Positions 1-6,149 of a DNA stretch of 9,296 nucleotides are shown piece after piece. Source of the stretch: Clostridia bacterium. GTDB lineage: Bacteria > Bacillota > Clostridia > Christensenellales > Borkfalkiaceae. Every line of letters begins with the position of its first letter. Position 1 is the stretch's first letter. Position numbers and translations under genes: made by a program. The stretch spans positions 1-9,296 of the forward strand of contig CAAGNQ010000030.1 in NCBI GenBank assembly GCA_900771345.1, in the 5' to 3' direction. The notes under the pieces were generated by a model, which had not been told where the DNA came from, ran no database searches, and saw only the letters and a program-made list of their open reading frames with translations.

Positions 1-743
1 ATACGTGTTGTTTCTATACTTTCGTGTCCCATAAGGTCGGCAAGTAGTGCAATATCGTTATATTTTGCTAGGAAATTCTTAGCAAATCGATGTCTAAATG
101 AGTGTGGGTAAATAACAGCCAAGTTCATTTTATACTTTGAGGCAAGCTCTTTAAGTTGATGAGCTACTCCTCTTGTGGTGAGTCGATTTCCTTGCTTGTT
201 TCGGAAAATATAACCTGATTCTTGTTGTTTTTCTTCAAGCCATTTTAACGCTTCGGTTTGCAATCGTTTAGCAATGTATATACGTCTAACTTTTCCTCCT
301 TTAGTATATAAATCTATGTAGCCAAGCTTGACGTGTTCTACTTTTATTTGAACGAGCTCGCTAACTCTTGCACCCGTCGCAGCCAAAAAGCGAACGACAA
401 AATACCAATCGTAATTAGCATCTTTCCGTAGTTGATTTTTAAAGAAATTATAATCAGCGTCACTAATTACGTTTTCAAGATAAGTTTTCTGCTGAATCTT
501 GATAAACTTCAGCTTTTCCTTATCTTTTTTTAAGAATTCTAAGTATTTGTTAATGCCTTGAATTCTCAAGTTAACCGTTTTCGGTTTATACTTTTCTACA
601 AGCATACCCTTGTATGAAAGTAGATTTTTCTTTGTTATATCATTAAAGTTAACAAAGAAATTATTGACAGTGTAAATGTACGAATTAATAGTGTTTTCGG
701 ACAAATTCTGTCTAAGTAAATAGTTTTTAAATTCCGTTATCAT
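1..743 (-). CDS. Tyrosine recombinase, probable hsdS specificity invertase (partial, C-terminal end missing)
   Basis: Site-specific recombinase of the XerC/XerD-like phage integrase family. The visible 247 residues hold an N-terminal SAM-like core-binding domain (about 1-90) and the catalytic domain. The catalytic residues are seen in order: Arg126 in ATGARVSEL, Lys148 in the TKGGKVRR hairpin, His214 and Arg217 in HSFRHRF, and His240 in LMGHESIETTR. The nucleophilic Tyr is expected about two residues past the window edge, so truncation is by the window and not by mutation. The start at 743 follows a perfect GGAGGT (752-757) at 8-nt spacing. That start region lies in an imperfect hairpin (739-780). 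The gene is downstream of, and co-oriented with, a headless hsdS cassette (73-nt gap). This neighbour pair is typical of invertases that shuffle type I restriction specificity genes. A prophage or island integrase is the alternative, but nothing else phage-like is present. Confidence 0.93.
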   Translation of the reverse strand, partial: MITEFKNYLLRQNLSENTINSYIYTVNNFFVNFNDITKKNLLSYKGMLVEKYKPKTVNLRIQGINKYLEFLKKDKEKLKFIKIQQKTYLENVISDADYNFFKNQLRKDANYDWYFVVRFLAATGARVSELVQIKVEHVKLGYIDLYTKGGKVRRIYIAKRLQTEALKWLEEKQQESGYIFRNKQGNRLTTRGVAHQLKELASKYKMNLAVIYPHSFRHRFAKNFLAKYNDIALLADLMGHESIETTR

Positions 744-780
744 TTTTTATTACCTCCTATGATTTCGGTAATAAAATGAT
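739..780 (-). promoter_or_regulatory. Imperfect inverted repeat covering the recombinase ribosome binding site and start codon
   Basis: Arms at 739-754 and 767-780 are complementary over 14 positions, with a 2-nt bulge and a 12-nt loop. Read in the direction of the recombinase, the 3' arm contains the GG of the Shine-Dalgarno sequence and the ATG start codon, so the folded mRNA would partly hide the translation start. It could limit recombinase synthesis, act as a binding site for the recombinase itself, or weakly terminate transcripts from the hsdS cassette. The arms are AT-rich, so the fold would be only moderately stable. Confidence 0.5.
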
Positions 781-816
781 AAACATTTTAGAATTTTTAA
801 TAAACTTGATTAAGCT

Positions 817-1494
817 TTACTCAAAGTATTTCTTAAGTAATAACTGCTTGTGGCTAACCAAAGCATTGATTTTTGTTTGAATATTTACATACATTTCAAA
901 AAGGTAATCATACTTGGTAAAGGCTTTAATTTCTTCTTCAGAGTTATAAACATAGCATTTCCTTAAATCTTCTAATGAAAGATTTGCTTGAGCTGTTCCT
1001 TTCCCAAGAGTTATTATTTCTTGTTTATGTTTTAAGAAATAAGCAAAAGCGTATGATTTACTTTCACACTTAATTTTAAGTAATCGTTGGTTCAAATAGC
1101 AATTTTCTTCTGACACTACGCCTACTCGTCCAATATTGCCGGTCATTGTGAGGATTAAATCACCAATCGAAAGAAGATATTTTGTATCAACTTTATCGTC
1201 GCTTAGATAGCTTACATTTGTGGTATTGAAGCCGTCATCATCGATATTTTTTATAGTAATGAGCTTGTTTTTAGAAAATGGAACGTAGTCTTTGCTTTTA
1301 AAAATACCACCCGAAAAAAGCTCAAAAATATCTGCTATAGTGGATGAAACTTCATTCTCATACGCTTCAAATAATCGGACAATAAATGATTGTATTTTGC
1401 TAAGTGTTTCTTGATATTTTTCAATCAAATCATCAACACTTCCTATAGTGTTAACTAAGGAATTGTAAAAACTGCCTGATAGGGCTAATCTACT
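817..1494 (-). CDS. hsdS': Headless hsdS cassette: type I restriction specificity subunit half-gene (silent donor)
   Basis: Encodes one half of a type I restriction-modification S subunit, the DNA-recognition component of the HsdR2M2S complex. Counting from TTG at 1428 (203 residues), residues 1-27 are the conserved central coiled-coil helix (motif IEKYQETLSKIQSFIVRLF). Residues about 28-162 are one Methylase_S target-recognition domain (SGGIFKSKDY, GDLILTMTGNIGRVGVV, LNQRLL, GKGTAQANLSLEDL). Residues about 165-203 are the C-terminal conserved helix ending LLLKKYFE. A full HsdS has two recognition domains and is about twice this length. The frame stays open upstream of TTG 1428 to a TAA at 1495-1497, and the added codons (NTIGSVDD) also read like HsdS, but there is no ATG, GTG or ribosome binding site. 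It therefore looks like a promoterless, startless storage cassette and not an independently expressed protein. Expression would follow inversion into the active hsdS, expected left of this window. Confidence 0.85.
   Translation of the reverse strand, partial: SRLALSGSFYNSLVNTIGSVDDLIEKYQETLSKIQSFIVRLFEAYENEVSSTIADIFELFSGGIFKSKDYVPFSKNKLITIKNIDDDGFNTTNVSYLSDDKVDTKYLLSIGDLILTMTGNIGRVGVVSEENCYLNQRLLKIKCESKSYAFAYFLKHKQEIITLGKGTAQANLSLEDLRKCYVYNSEEEIKAFTKYDYLFEMYVNIQTKINALVSHKQLLLKKYFE
1435..1452. repeat. Candidate recombinase crossover core in the hsdS central region
   Basis: Perfect 6-bp inverted arms, AACACT (1435-1440) and AGTGTT (1447-1452), flank a 6-bp spacer. This geometry fits a tyrosine recombinase core site. 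It falls in the codons for the conserved NTIGSVDD segment of the hsdS cassette, the region where specificity-gene inversions normally occur. The arms are short enough to arise by chance. The partner copy would be outside the window. Confidence 0.35.
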
Positions 1495-1522
1495 TTATGT
1501 TTTTAAACTAATATGATATAAT
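1494..1522 (+). promoter_or_regulatory. Extended -10 promoter of hsdR
   Basis: A perfect TATAAT at 1517-1522 is preceded by TGA (1514-1516), giving an extended -10 (TGnTATAAT). The hexamer 17 bp upstream, TTTATG at 1494-1499, is a poor -35, which an extended -10 can tolerate. The hsdS cassette reading frame on the other strand ends at this point, so hsdR has its own promoter outside the cassette. The hsdR ribosome binding site AAGGAGG (1541-1547) lies 8 nt before the start codon. Confidence 0.7.
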
Positions 1523-1555
1523 ATAATTAATTATTTTCGCAAGGAGGATAATTGT

Positions 1556-4500
1556 ATGGTTTACGAAAGTGTTATAGAAGAGAGCATAATTGGGTTATTA
1601 CAAAAACTCGATTATGAACTAATTGAAGAAAATGATAATTGGATTTCCGATAGGACTTTAGACTCTTTTATTAATGAAGAGTTGCTTTTTGAGTGCCTTG
1701 CTAAAATAAACAAGACAAATGACCAAGAAATACTTTCAGAAGCGATTAGGATTATTAAAAGATTAGATAATCCGTCATTATTTGAACGCAATCTTCGCTT
1801 TCATAAGTATTTGATAGACGGTATTACAATAGAATCAAAGAATTACCAAGTTAATCCGTTGATTAAGTTGGTAGATTTTGAAACGCCTGAAAACAACGTT
1901 TATCAAGTATGCCATCAAGTAAAATTTAACGAAGGGAGAAATACAAGAATACCTGACGTTATTATATACATAAATGGTTTACCATTAGTTGTTATGGAAT
2001 TAAAATCTTTTGATGAAGATGCAACCGATGCAACATTGGAACACGCATATAAACAATTAGGTGGAAATGCAGAAAGTGATGGATATCGTTACGATATTCC
2101 AACGTTATTTAACTACAATGCTTTTTTGATAATATCTGATGGGGTATTAACAAAAGTTGGGACTTTAACGTCTAAGATAGACCGTTACAATGAGTGGAAA
2201 AGTGTATCGGGCGAAAAAGGATATGATGATACGTGCATAACAAAACTTAATATAAACATTGAGGGTTTATTTGAGCATAATAGATTTTTAGATATAATCA
2301 AAAATAACTTATTTTTTATTCAAGATAAAAACGATAAACCTGTAAAGATAATGTCGCAATATCATCAATATTTTGGCGTTAAAAAGGCATTGGATAGTAT
2401 ATTGCAAGCCGTTAAGCCTAAAGGAGATGGCAAAGCGGGTATTATTTGGCATACACAAGGTAGTGGTAAGTCATTTTCTATGGTTATGTTAGCTCATAGA
2501 TTAATGATAGAAAAGGAATTAAACGTTCCAACAGTTGTATTATTGACAGACAGAATTGATTTAGACGACCAATTGTTTAAGACGTTTACTAGTGCAAAGG
2601 GTTATTTAAAATGCGAACCTATGATTGCTACTAGTAGAAAAGATTTGGTCGAAAAATTATCGAAGATAGAACAAGGTGGTATTATCTTTACAACTGTGGG
2701 TAAGTTTGATAAGGAAAATTTACCATCAAATGAAAGAAATAATATTATAGTAATGACGGATGAAGCGCATAGAGGGCACTATGGGCTTTATGAGACTGTT
2801 CATTACATTAAAGATAAAGAAACCAATGAAATGGAAGCTGTTTTTTCGTATGGTATAGAAAAATATATACGAGATGCTTTACCTAACGCAACATTTATTG
2901 GTTACACGGGAACACCTGTTTCAACAAAGGACAAGCAGACAACCGATATATACGGTGATATCATCGATATTTACGATATGACCCAATCGGTAATAGACGG
3001 TTCAACTGTTAAATTATATTATGAGTCAAGGTTGGCGAAAGTTTGGACTGATGACCGTATTATTAATGAAATTGACAACTATTATAAAGAGTTAGAAGAA
3101 TCTGAGCGAGCAGACAAAGATGCTATTGAAAAGTCAAAAGCAGAGATGTCAAAAATTAAAGTAATCTTAGAAGATGATGACGTCATTGATTTGTTAGCTA
3201 AAGATATTAGCTTGCACTATAACGAAAGAAAAGGCTTTTTAAATGGAAAGGCAATGATAGTAACTCAAACACGTTTTGCTGCTGCTAAGTTATATCATGC
3301 TCTTATTAAGCAACCTAATATTAATAAAGATGAAGTAATTCTCGTGGTTACAGAATCTAATAAGGATTCTGAAGAAATGAGAAAGCTTTTTGGCGATACA
3401 AAATCTCGTAAAGAGCTAGGTGAAGAATTTAAGAAAGACACATCTAAATATAAAATTGCAATTGTTGTGGATATGTGGTTGACGGGCTTTGACGTTCCCG
3501 ATTTAGATGTAATGTATTTTATTAAGCGTTTAAAATCCTATAATTTGATGCAGGCAATAGCACGTGTAAATAGAGTGTATGCAGGCAAACCTTATGGCTT
3601 AGTTGTTGATTATATTGGGCTCAATAAAGCGTTAGATGAAGCATTAACTGAATATACGGATAGAGATAGAGGGAATAACGTTCAAGATGTTAAGAAAGAA
3701 ATATACAATATCTTGAAAGAAAAACTCAGCGTATTGAATGAATGGTTCTATAAAGTAGACCGTGTTGGATATTTCTCTAATGTAGCGTTAGATAGGTTTA
3801 CGGCGATACAAAACGGTGCTCAATTCATTTTGGCGGACAAAAAGAGGGATGACTCTTTCATGCAAGATTTATCTATTACGATAAAGCAAGCATTTGTTGT
3901 TTGTGGTGGTATTTGTTCTCAAGAAGAGAAAATGGATATTGGTTATTATCTTGCAATACGTAGCTATCTTTTGAAGTTAAGGAGCAAAGGTGGACCTGTT
4001 TCTATTCAAGAAATGAACGAGTTCGTAAAGAATCTTTTAGCTGATGCCATAAAAGGTGACGAAGTCAAGGTTTTAACGCAAAAAGATGATTCTGTTAATG
4101 TTATTGAACTTTTAACGCCGGAAAGAATAGAAGAGCTTAGAAAGAAAAATCCTCCTCACGTATTTGTTCAGATAATTAAGAAATTGCTTGAAAAAGCAAT
4201 AGCTGAAAGTAGAAAAAGCAACTATTTCAAGTCTCAAGAATATAGTAAAAAATTAAGACGTATACTTGAACAATATAATGATAGAGATGCTAATTTTGCA
4301 GCAGAAGAAACGATTGTTAAATTGGTTGAATTTGCAGGAGAGGTTGTTGCAGAAGAAAGCAATGCTCAAAGTCTTGGCATTTATGGTAGAGAAAGAGCCT
4401 TCTATGATGCGTTAATACGAGATAAGTCTGCAAAAGAATTATTAAATGATGAAACATTAAAGCTTATTGCTAGAGAACTTAAAGATGTTGTTGAAGAATA

Positions 4501-4654
4501 TGCGTCAACCGATTGGGCGTCTAAGCAAGCAACAAGAGCAAAAATGAGAATTAAGATTAAAGAATGTCTTAGAAAATATGGATATCCGCCTGAGTTTAGG
4601 CAAGCAGCAGTAGAGGATGTTATAAAGCAAGCGGAATACATAATGAACGATTAA
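1556..4654 (+). CDS. hsdR: Type I restriction enzyme R subunit (HsdR)
   Basis: Motor and nuclease subunit of a type I restriction-modification complex: it translocates unmodified DNA using ATP and cuts it at a distance. At 1032 residues it is full length for the family. The N-terminal PD-(D/E)xK nuclease shows Asp134 (PDVIIY) and Glu148-x-Lys150 (VVMELK). The superfamily 2 motor shows motif I TQGSGKS (300-306), motif Ia LLTDRIDLDDQ (329-339), motif II DEAH (402-405), motif III GYTGTP (449-454), motif V around WLTGFDVPD (641-649) and motif VI QAIARVNR (666-673). The C-terminal helical domain that docks on the methylase core ends with DWASK, RAKMR and RKYGYPPEF (about 986-1014). The start has a strong ribosome binding site. 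No hsdM and no full hsdS are in the window. They are expected to the left, beyond the recombinase. One oddity is a longer stretch than usual between Gln167 and the Tyr177 that aligns with the nuclease QxxxY motif. Confidence 0.97.
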   Translation: MVYESVIEESIIGLLQKLDYELIEENDNWISDRTLDSFINEELLFECLAKINKTNDQEILSEAIRIIKRLDNPSLFERNLRFHKYLIDGITIESKNYQVNPLIKLVDFETPENNVYQVCHQVKFNEGRNTRIPDVIIYINGLPLVVMELKSFDEDATDATLEHAYKQLGGNAESDGYRYDIPTLFNYNAFLIISDGVLTKVGTLTSKIDRYNEWKSVSGEKGYDDTCITKLNINIEGLFEHNRFLDIIKNNLFFIQDKNDKPVKIMSQYHQYFGVKKALDSILQAVKPKGDGKAGIIWHTQGSGKSFSMVMLAHRLMIEKELNVPTVVLLTDRIDLDDQLFKTFTSAKGYLKCEPMIATSRKDLVEKLSKIEQGGIIFTTVGKFDKENLPSNERNNIIVMTDEAHRGHYGLYETVHYIKDKETNEMEAVFSYGIEKYIRDALPNATFIGYTGTPVSTKDKQTTDIYGDIIDIYDMTQSVIDGSTVKLYYESRLAKVWTDDRIINEIDNYYKELEESERADKDAIEKSKAEMSKIKVILEDDDVIDLLAKDISLHYNERKGFLNGKAMIVTQTRFAAAKLYHALIKQPNINKDEVILVVTESNKDSEEMRKLFGDTKSRKELGEEFKKDTSKYKIAIVVDMWLTGFDVPDLDVMYFIKRLKSYNLMQAIARVNRVYAGKPYGLVVDYIGLNKALDEALTEYTDRDRGNNVQDVKKEIYNILKEKLSVLNEWFYKVDRVGYFSNVALDRFTAIQNGAQFILADKKRDDSFMQDLSITIKQAFVVCGGICSQEEKMDIGYYLAIRSYLLKLRSKGGPVSIQEMNEFVKNLLADAIKGDEVKVLTQKDDSVNVIELLTPERIEELRKKNPPHVFVQIIKKLLEKAIAESRKSNYFKSQEYSKKLRRILEQYNDRDANFAAEETIVKLVEFAGEVVAEESNAQSLGIYGRERAFYDALIRDKSAKELLNDETLKLIARELKDVVEEYASTDWASKQATRAKMRIKIKECLRKYGYPPEFRQAAVEDVIKQAEYIMND

Positions 4655-4665
4655 ATACTTATGAG

Positions 4666-4688
4666 TATGTGGTTTTTGAAAACCCATA
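4666..4688 (+). other. Small bulged hairpin between hsdR and the helicase remnant
   Basis: TATG, a bulged T and GGTTT can pair with AAACCCATA across a 4-nt loop. No T-run follows, so it is not a convincing terminator. It may be an mRNA processing or stability element, or incidental. The rest of the 65-nt gap holds only a weak AAGAAGAG ribosome binding site before the 4720 start. Confidence 0.3.
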
Positions 4689-4719
4689 AAGATAATGGTT
4701 ACTACTAAGAAGAGTTAAA

Positions 4720-5730
4720 ATGAGTTTTTTAGATACATATAAAGAAGCCCTTTGGGAAGAATATAGATATTTAAGTAAAGCCAATCCTCATATTCCGCTT
4801 TTTGATGGCAAGTTTGAGTATGAAGAAAAAGATGGTTGGGTTTATTCTTTTACCTTAAATAAAGAATTAGGTGTACCCGATGGTACACCTATTTGTGTTT
4901 ACAGTGACACTTTTAACACCACGTTAGGGACAGTAGTTTATTCAGAAGGATATGAAATTGTTCTTAAAGTTCAAAAACAATTAAATCTAAAATCAAAAAT
5001 AGAATTTACTTCAGCTGTTTACGAATTATTAAAAGTTCTTATAGAAAAATTAGATGATATTAATTATTCTAAACAGTTAGTTAATTTATTAATTAAAGGA
5101 AAAAATTATTGTATAGCAGGTCGTCCAATGTTAGGACAAACAACGGCAATATCAATGGCGTTAAAAAATCCTATAACGGTTATTTGGGGTCCACCCGGAA
5201 CCGGTAAAACACACACGTTAGCAGAAATAGCTTTAAGATTTTATGAACAAGGGAAAAGTGTTTTAATTGTATCACAAAGCAACATTGCTGTTGATAATGC
5301 GATGTTAAAAATAAAACAATTTGTAAAACAACGTAAATATTCAGAGGTTATTGAAGGTAAAATTTTTAGGGCGGGCTATAGTAAGATAAAAGAAATTTTT
5401 TCTGTCGCTGATGAAAATGATTTTTTTATAAATGCTAGACAATATGTAGAAAAGAACAACCCTGAATTAATAAACGAGTTAAAATTATTAACTAATTTAC
5501 GAGATAAAGAAACTATTCCAACAAAGAAAAAAGAAATAACTGATAAAATTCGCAAAATCCGTTCTTTTATCCATTCAAAGGAAGAAGAATTAATTTATGA
5601 TGCTAAAATTTTAGGGACAACGATATCAAAGGCAACAGTTGATGATTCTATTTCAAATAGGAAATTTGATGTTGTTTTATTTGATGAAGCAAGTATGGCT
5701 TACGTTCCTCAAATAGTTTATGCATTCTAA
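4720..5730 (+). CDS. Truncated superfamily 1 helicase (DNA2/NAM7/UPF1-like), N-terminal remnant
   Basis: The 336-residue product has the first half of a superfamily 1B ATPase/helicase. It shows an N-terminal accessory domain (about 1-110), a Q-motif-like segment (about 134-149), Walker A GPPGTGKT (157-164), motif Ia SQSNIAVDNAM (185-195), a charged helical insertion (about 235-295), motif Ib-like LGTTISKA (298-305) and Walker B FDEAS (321-325). The frame then ends at QIVYAF. Motifs III to VI and the whole second RecA-like domain are absent, whereas family members usually go on for several hundred residues. The product could bind ATP weakly but cannot work as a helicase, so it is probably a pseudogene. 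It sits 65 nt after hsdR in the same direction and probably shares its transcript. It overlaps the next gene by 11 nt at what looks like a deletion junction. A whole protein in this place could have been a restriction-linked defence helicase, but that is inference. Confidence 0.8.
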   Translation: MSFLDTYKEALWEEYRYLSKANPHIPLFDGKFEYEEKDGWVYSFTLNKELGVPDGTPICVYSDTFNTTLGTVVYSEGYEIVLKVQKQLNLKSKIEFTSAVYELLKVLIEKLDDINYSKQLVNLLIKGKNYCIAGRPMLGQTTAISMALKNPITVIWGPPGTGKTHTLAEIALRFYEQGKSVLIVSQSNIAVDNAMLKIKQFVKQRKYSEVIEGKIFRAGYSKIKEIFSVADENDFFINARQYVEKNNPELINELKLLTNLRDKETIPTKKKEITDKIRKIRSFIHSKEEELIYDAKILGTTISKATVDDSISNRKFDVVLFDEASMAYVPQIVYAF

Positions 5731-5917
5731 TTTGTGGAAGATTGCTAAAGAAAACGGTATAAACGATGCAGAACTCTCTAAAAGGACAGGGGTTCCACCT
5801 AGTGCAATTATACGTATGAGACAAGGGAAAACGGTTGCAATGAAATGGTTGTTTTGTATTTGTGAAACATTTAGATGTAACATATCGGATATTATGTCGG
5901 TAAAAAGCGTGATATGA
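5720..5917 (+). CDS. Small XRE-family helix-turn-helix regulator
   Basis: A 65-residue Cro/CI-type DNA-binding protein made of a single HTH domain. The HTH proper is about residues 15-38: NDAELSKRTGV as helix 2 and the turn, and PPSAIIRMRQGKT as the recognition helix. It is followed by the typical WLFCICETFRCNISDIM end of short XRE regulators. The ATG lies inside the last codons of the helicase remnant, and no Shine-Dalgarno sequence is visible upstream. Translation would therefore depend on coupling to the remnant, or the native leader was lost in the deletion. The start MHSNLWKIA still matches where such proteins begin, so the coding part looks intact. It may repress its own unit or the following one. 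Its targets are unknown. Confidence 0.8.
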   Translation: MHSNLWKIAKENGINDAELSKRTGVPPSAIIRMRQGKTVAMKWLFCICETFRCNISDIMSVKSVI

Positions 5918-5942
5918 ATTATTCGGAAAATCCTAATAGTTG

Positions 5943-5973
5943 AAAATAAGTCGGCAATTGTCGGCTTATTTTT
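5943..5973 (+). terminator. Rho-independent terminator after the hsdR-helicase-xre unit
   Basis: A 13-bp stem has arms at 5943-5955 and 5960-5972, with two G-U pairs and an AATT loop. The 3' arm ends in a T-run to 5973. The A-rich 5' side means it could also work on the opposite strand. It separates the restriction unit from the AbiE operon. Confidence 0.85.
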
Positions 5974-5994
5974 ACTTTTTAACTAAACACGCAC

Positions 5995-6020
5995 AAAACA
6001 CTTACATTTATCAGTGTTTT
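5995..6020. repeat. 8-bp perfect inverted repeat upstream of the AbiE operon
   Basis: AAAACACT (5995-6002) and AGTGTTTT (6013-6020) are separated by 10 bp, so arm centres are about 18 bp apart. This would suit a dimeric regulator, or a weak hairpin. The neighbouring XRE protein or AbiEi could be the binder; neither can be assigned from the sequence. Confidence 0.45.
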
Positions 6021-6022
6021 AC

Positions 6023-6085
6023 GTTAAAATGGTTAAAATTAAAGATTTTATTACGTATATTACAAAAATTACTTAAATTACGCAA
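6023..6085. repeat. Array of degenerate 9-bp direct repeats upstream of the AbiE promoter
   Basis: Units start at 6023, 6032, (6041, degenerate), 6050, 6059, 6068 and 6077, all exactly 9 bp apart. The first two begin GTTAAAAT and the last four all begin ATTAC. The array ends just upstream of the -35 box at 6092. It resembles an iteron-like binding array; what binds it is unknown. The whole 5918-6149 intergenic stretch holds only the terminator, the inverted repeats, this array and the promoter. Confidence 0.6.
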
Positions 6086-6111
6086 AAACCGTTGACATTT
6101 GTTCGTAATTT
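6075..6111. promoter_or_regulatory. Candidate AbiEi operator (inverted repeat spanning the -35 box)
   Basis: The arms AAATTACG (6075-6082) and CGTAATTT (6104-6111) are perfect inverted repeats flanking the -35 region. AbiEi antitoxins are known to autorepress by binding inverted repeats in their own promoter, so this is the likely site. The left arm uses the last ATTAC unit of the 9-bp array. Confidence 0.55.
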
Positions 6112-6120
6112 GAGTAAAAT
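6092..6120 (+). promoter_or_regulatory. Promoter of the abiEi-abiEii operon
   Basis: Consensus TTGACA (6092-6097), exactly 17 bp of spacer, then TAAAAT (6115-6120). Transcription would begin near 6127, leaving a short leader before the ribosome binding site at 6134-6139. A consensus promoter overlapping an operator fits a tightly autorepressed toxin-antitoxin operon. Confidence 0.85.
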
Positions 6121-6149
6121 AAGTATAACAAGATAAGGAAATGATAGTA

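Noticed and set aside
1..743. Prophage or integrative-element integrase with an attachment site
   Set aside because: No tRNA gene, phage genes or flanking direct repeats are visible, and the headless hsdS neighbour gives a better explanation. It cannot be fully excluded because the left side is missing.
1426..1428. TTG as a true start codon for an independent hsdS half-protein
   Set aside because: There is no Shine-Dalgarno sequence at a suitable distance, and HsdS-like sequence continues upstream of it to 1494, so the cassette is better read as lacking a start.
4402..4687. Two minus-strand reading frames over the end of hsdR
   Set aside because: They lie opposite the strongly conserved C-terminal domain of HsdR, have no ribosome binding site, and read as low-complexity Ser/Leu or aromatic-rich shadow protein.
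5677..5883. Minus-strand frame opposite the XRE gene
   Set aside because: It is antisense to a recognisable helix-turn-helix gene and has no family-like sequence or upstream signals.
5951..5965. Direct repeat GTCGGC pair as a regulatory site
   Set aside because: Both copies are accounted for by the two arms of the intrinsic terminator.
6023..6085. CRISPR array
   Set aside because: Repeats are only 9 bp with no unique spacers, so this is a phased binding-type array, not CRISPR.
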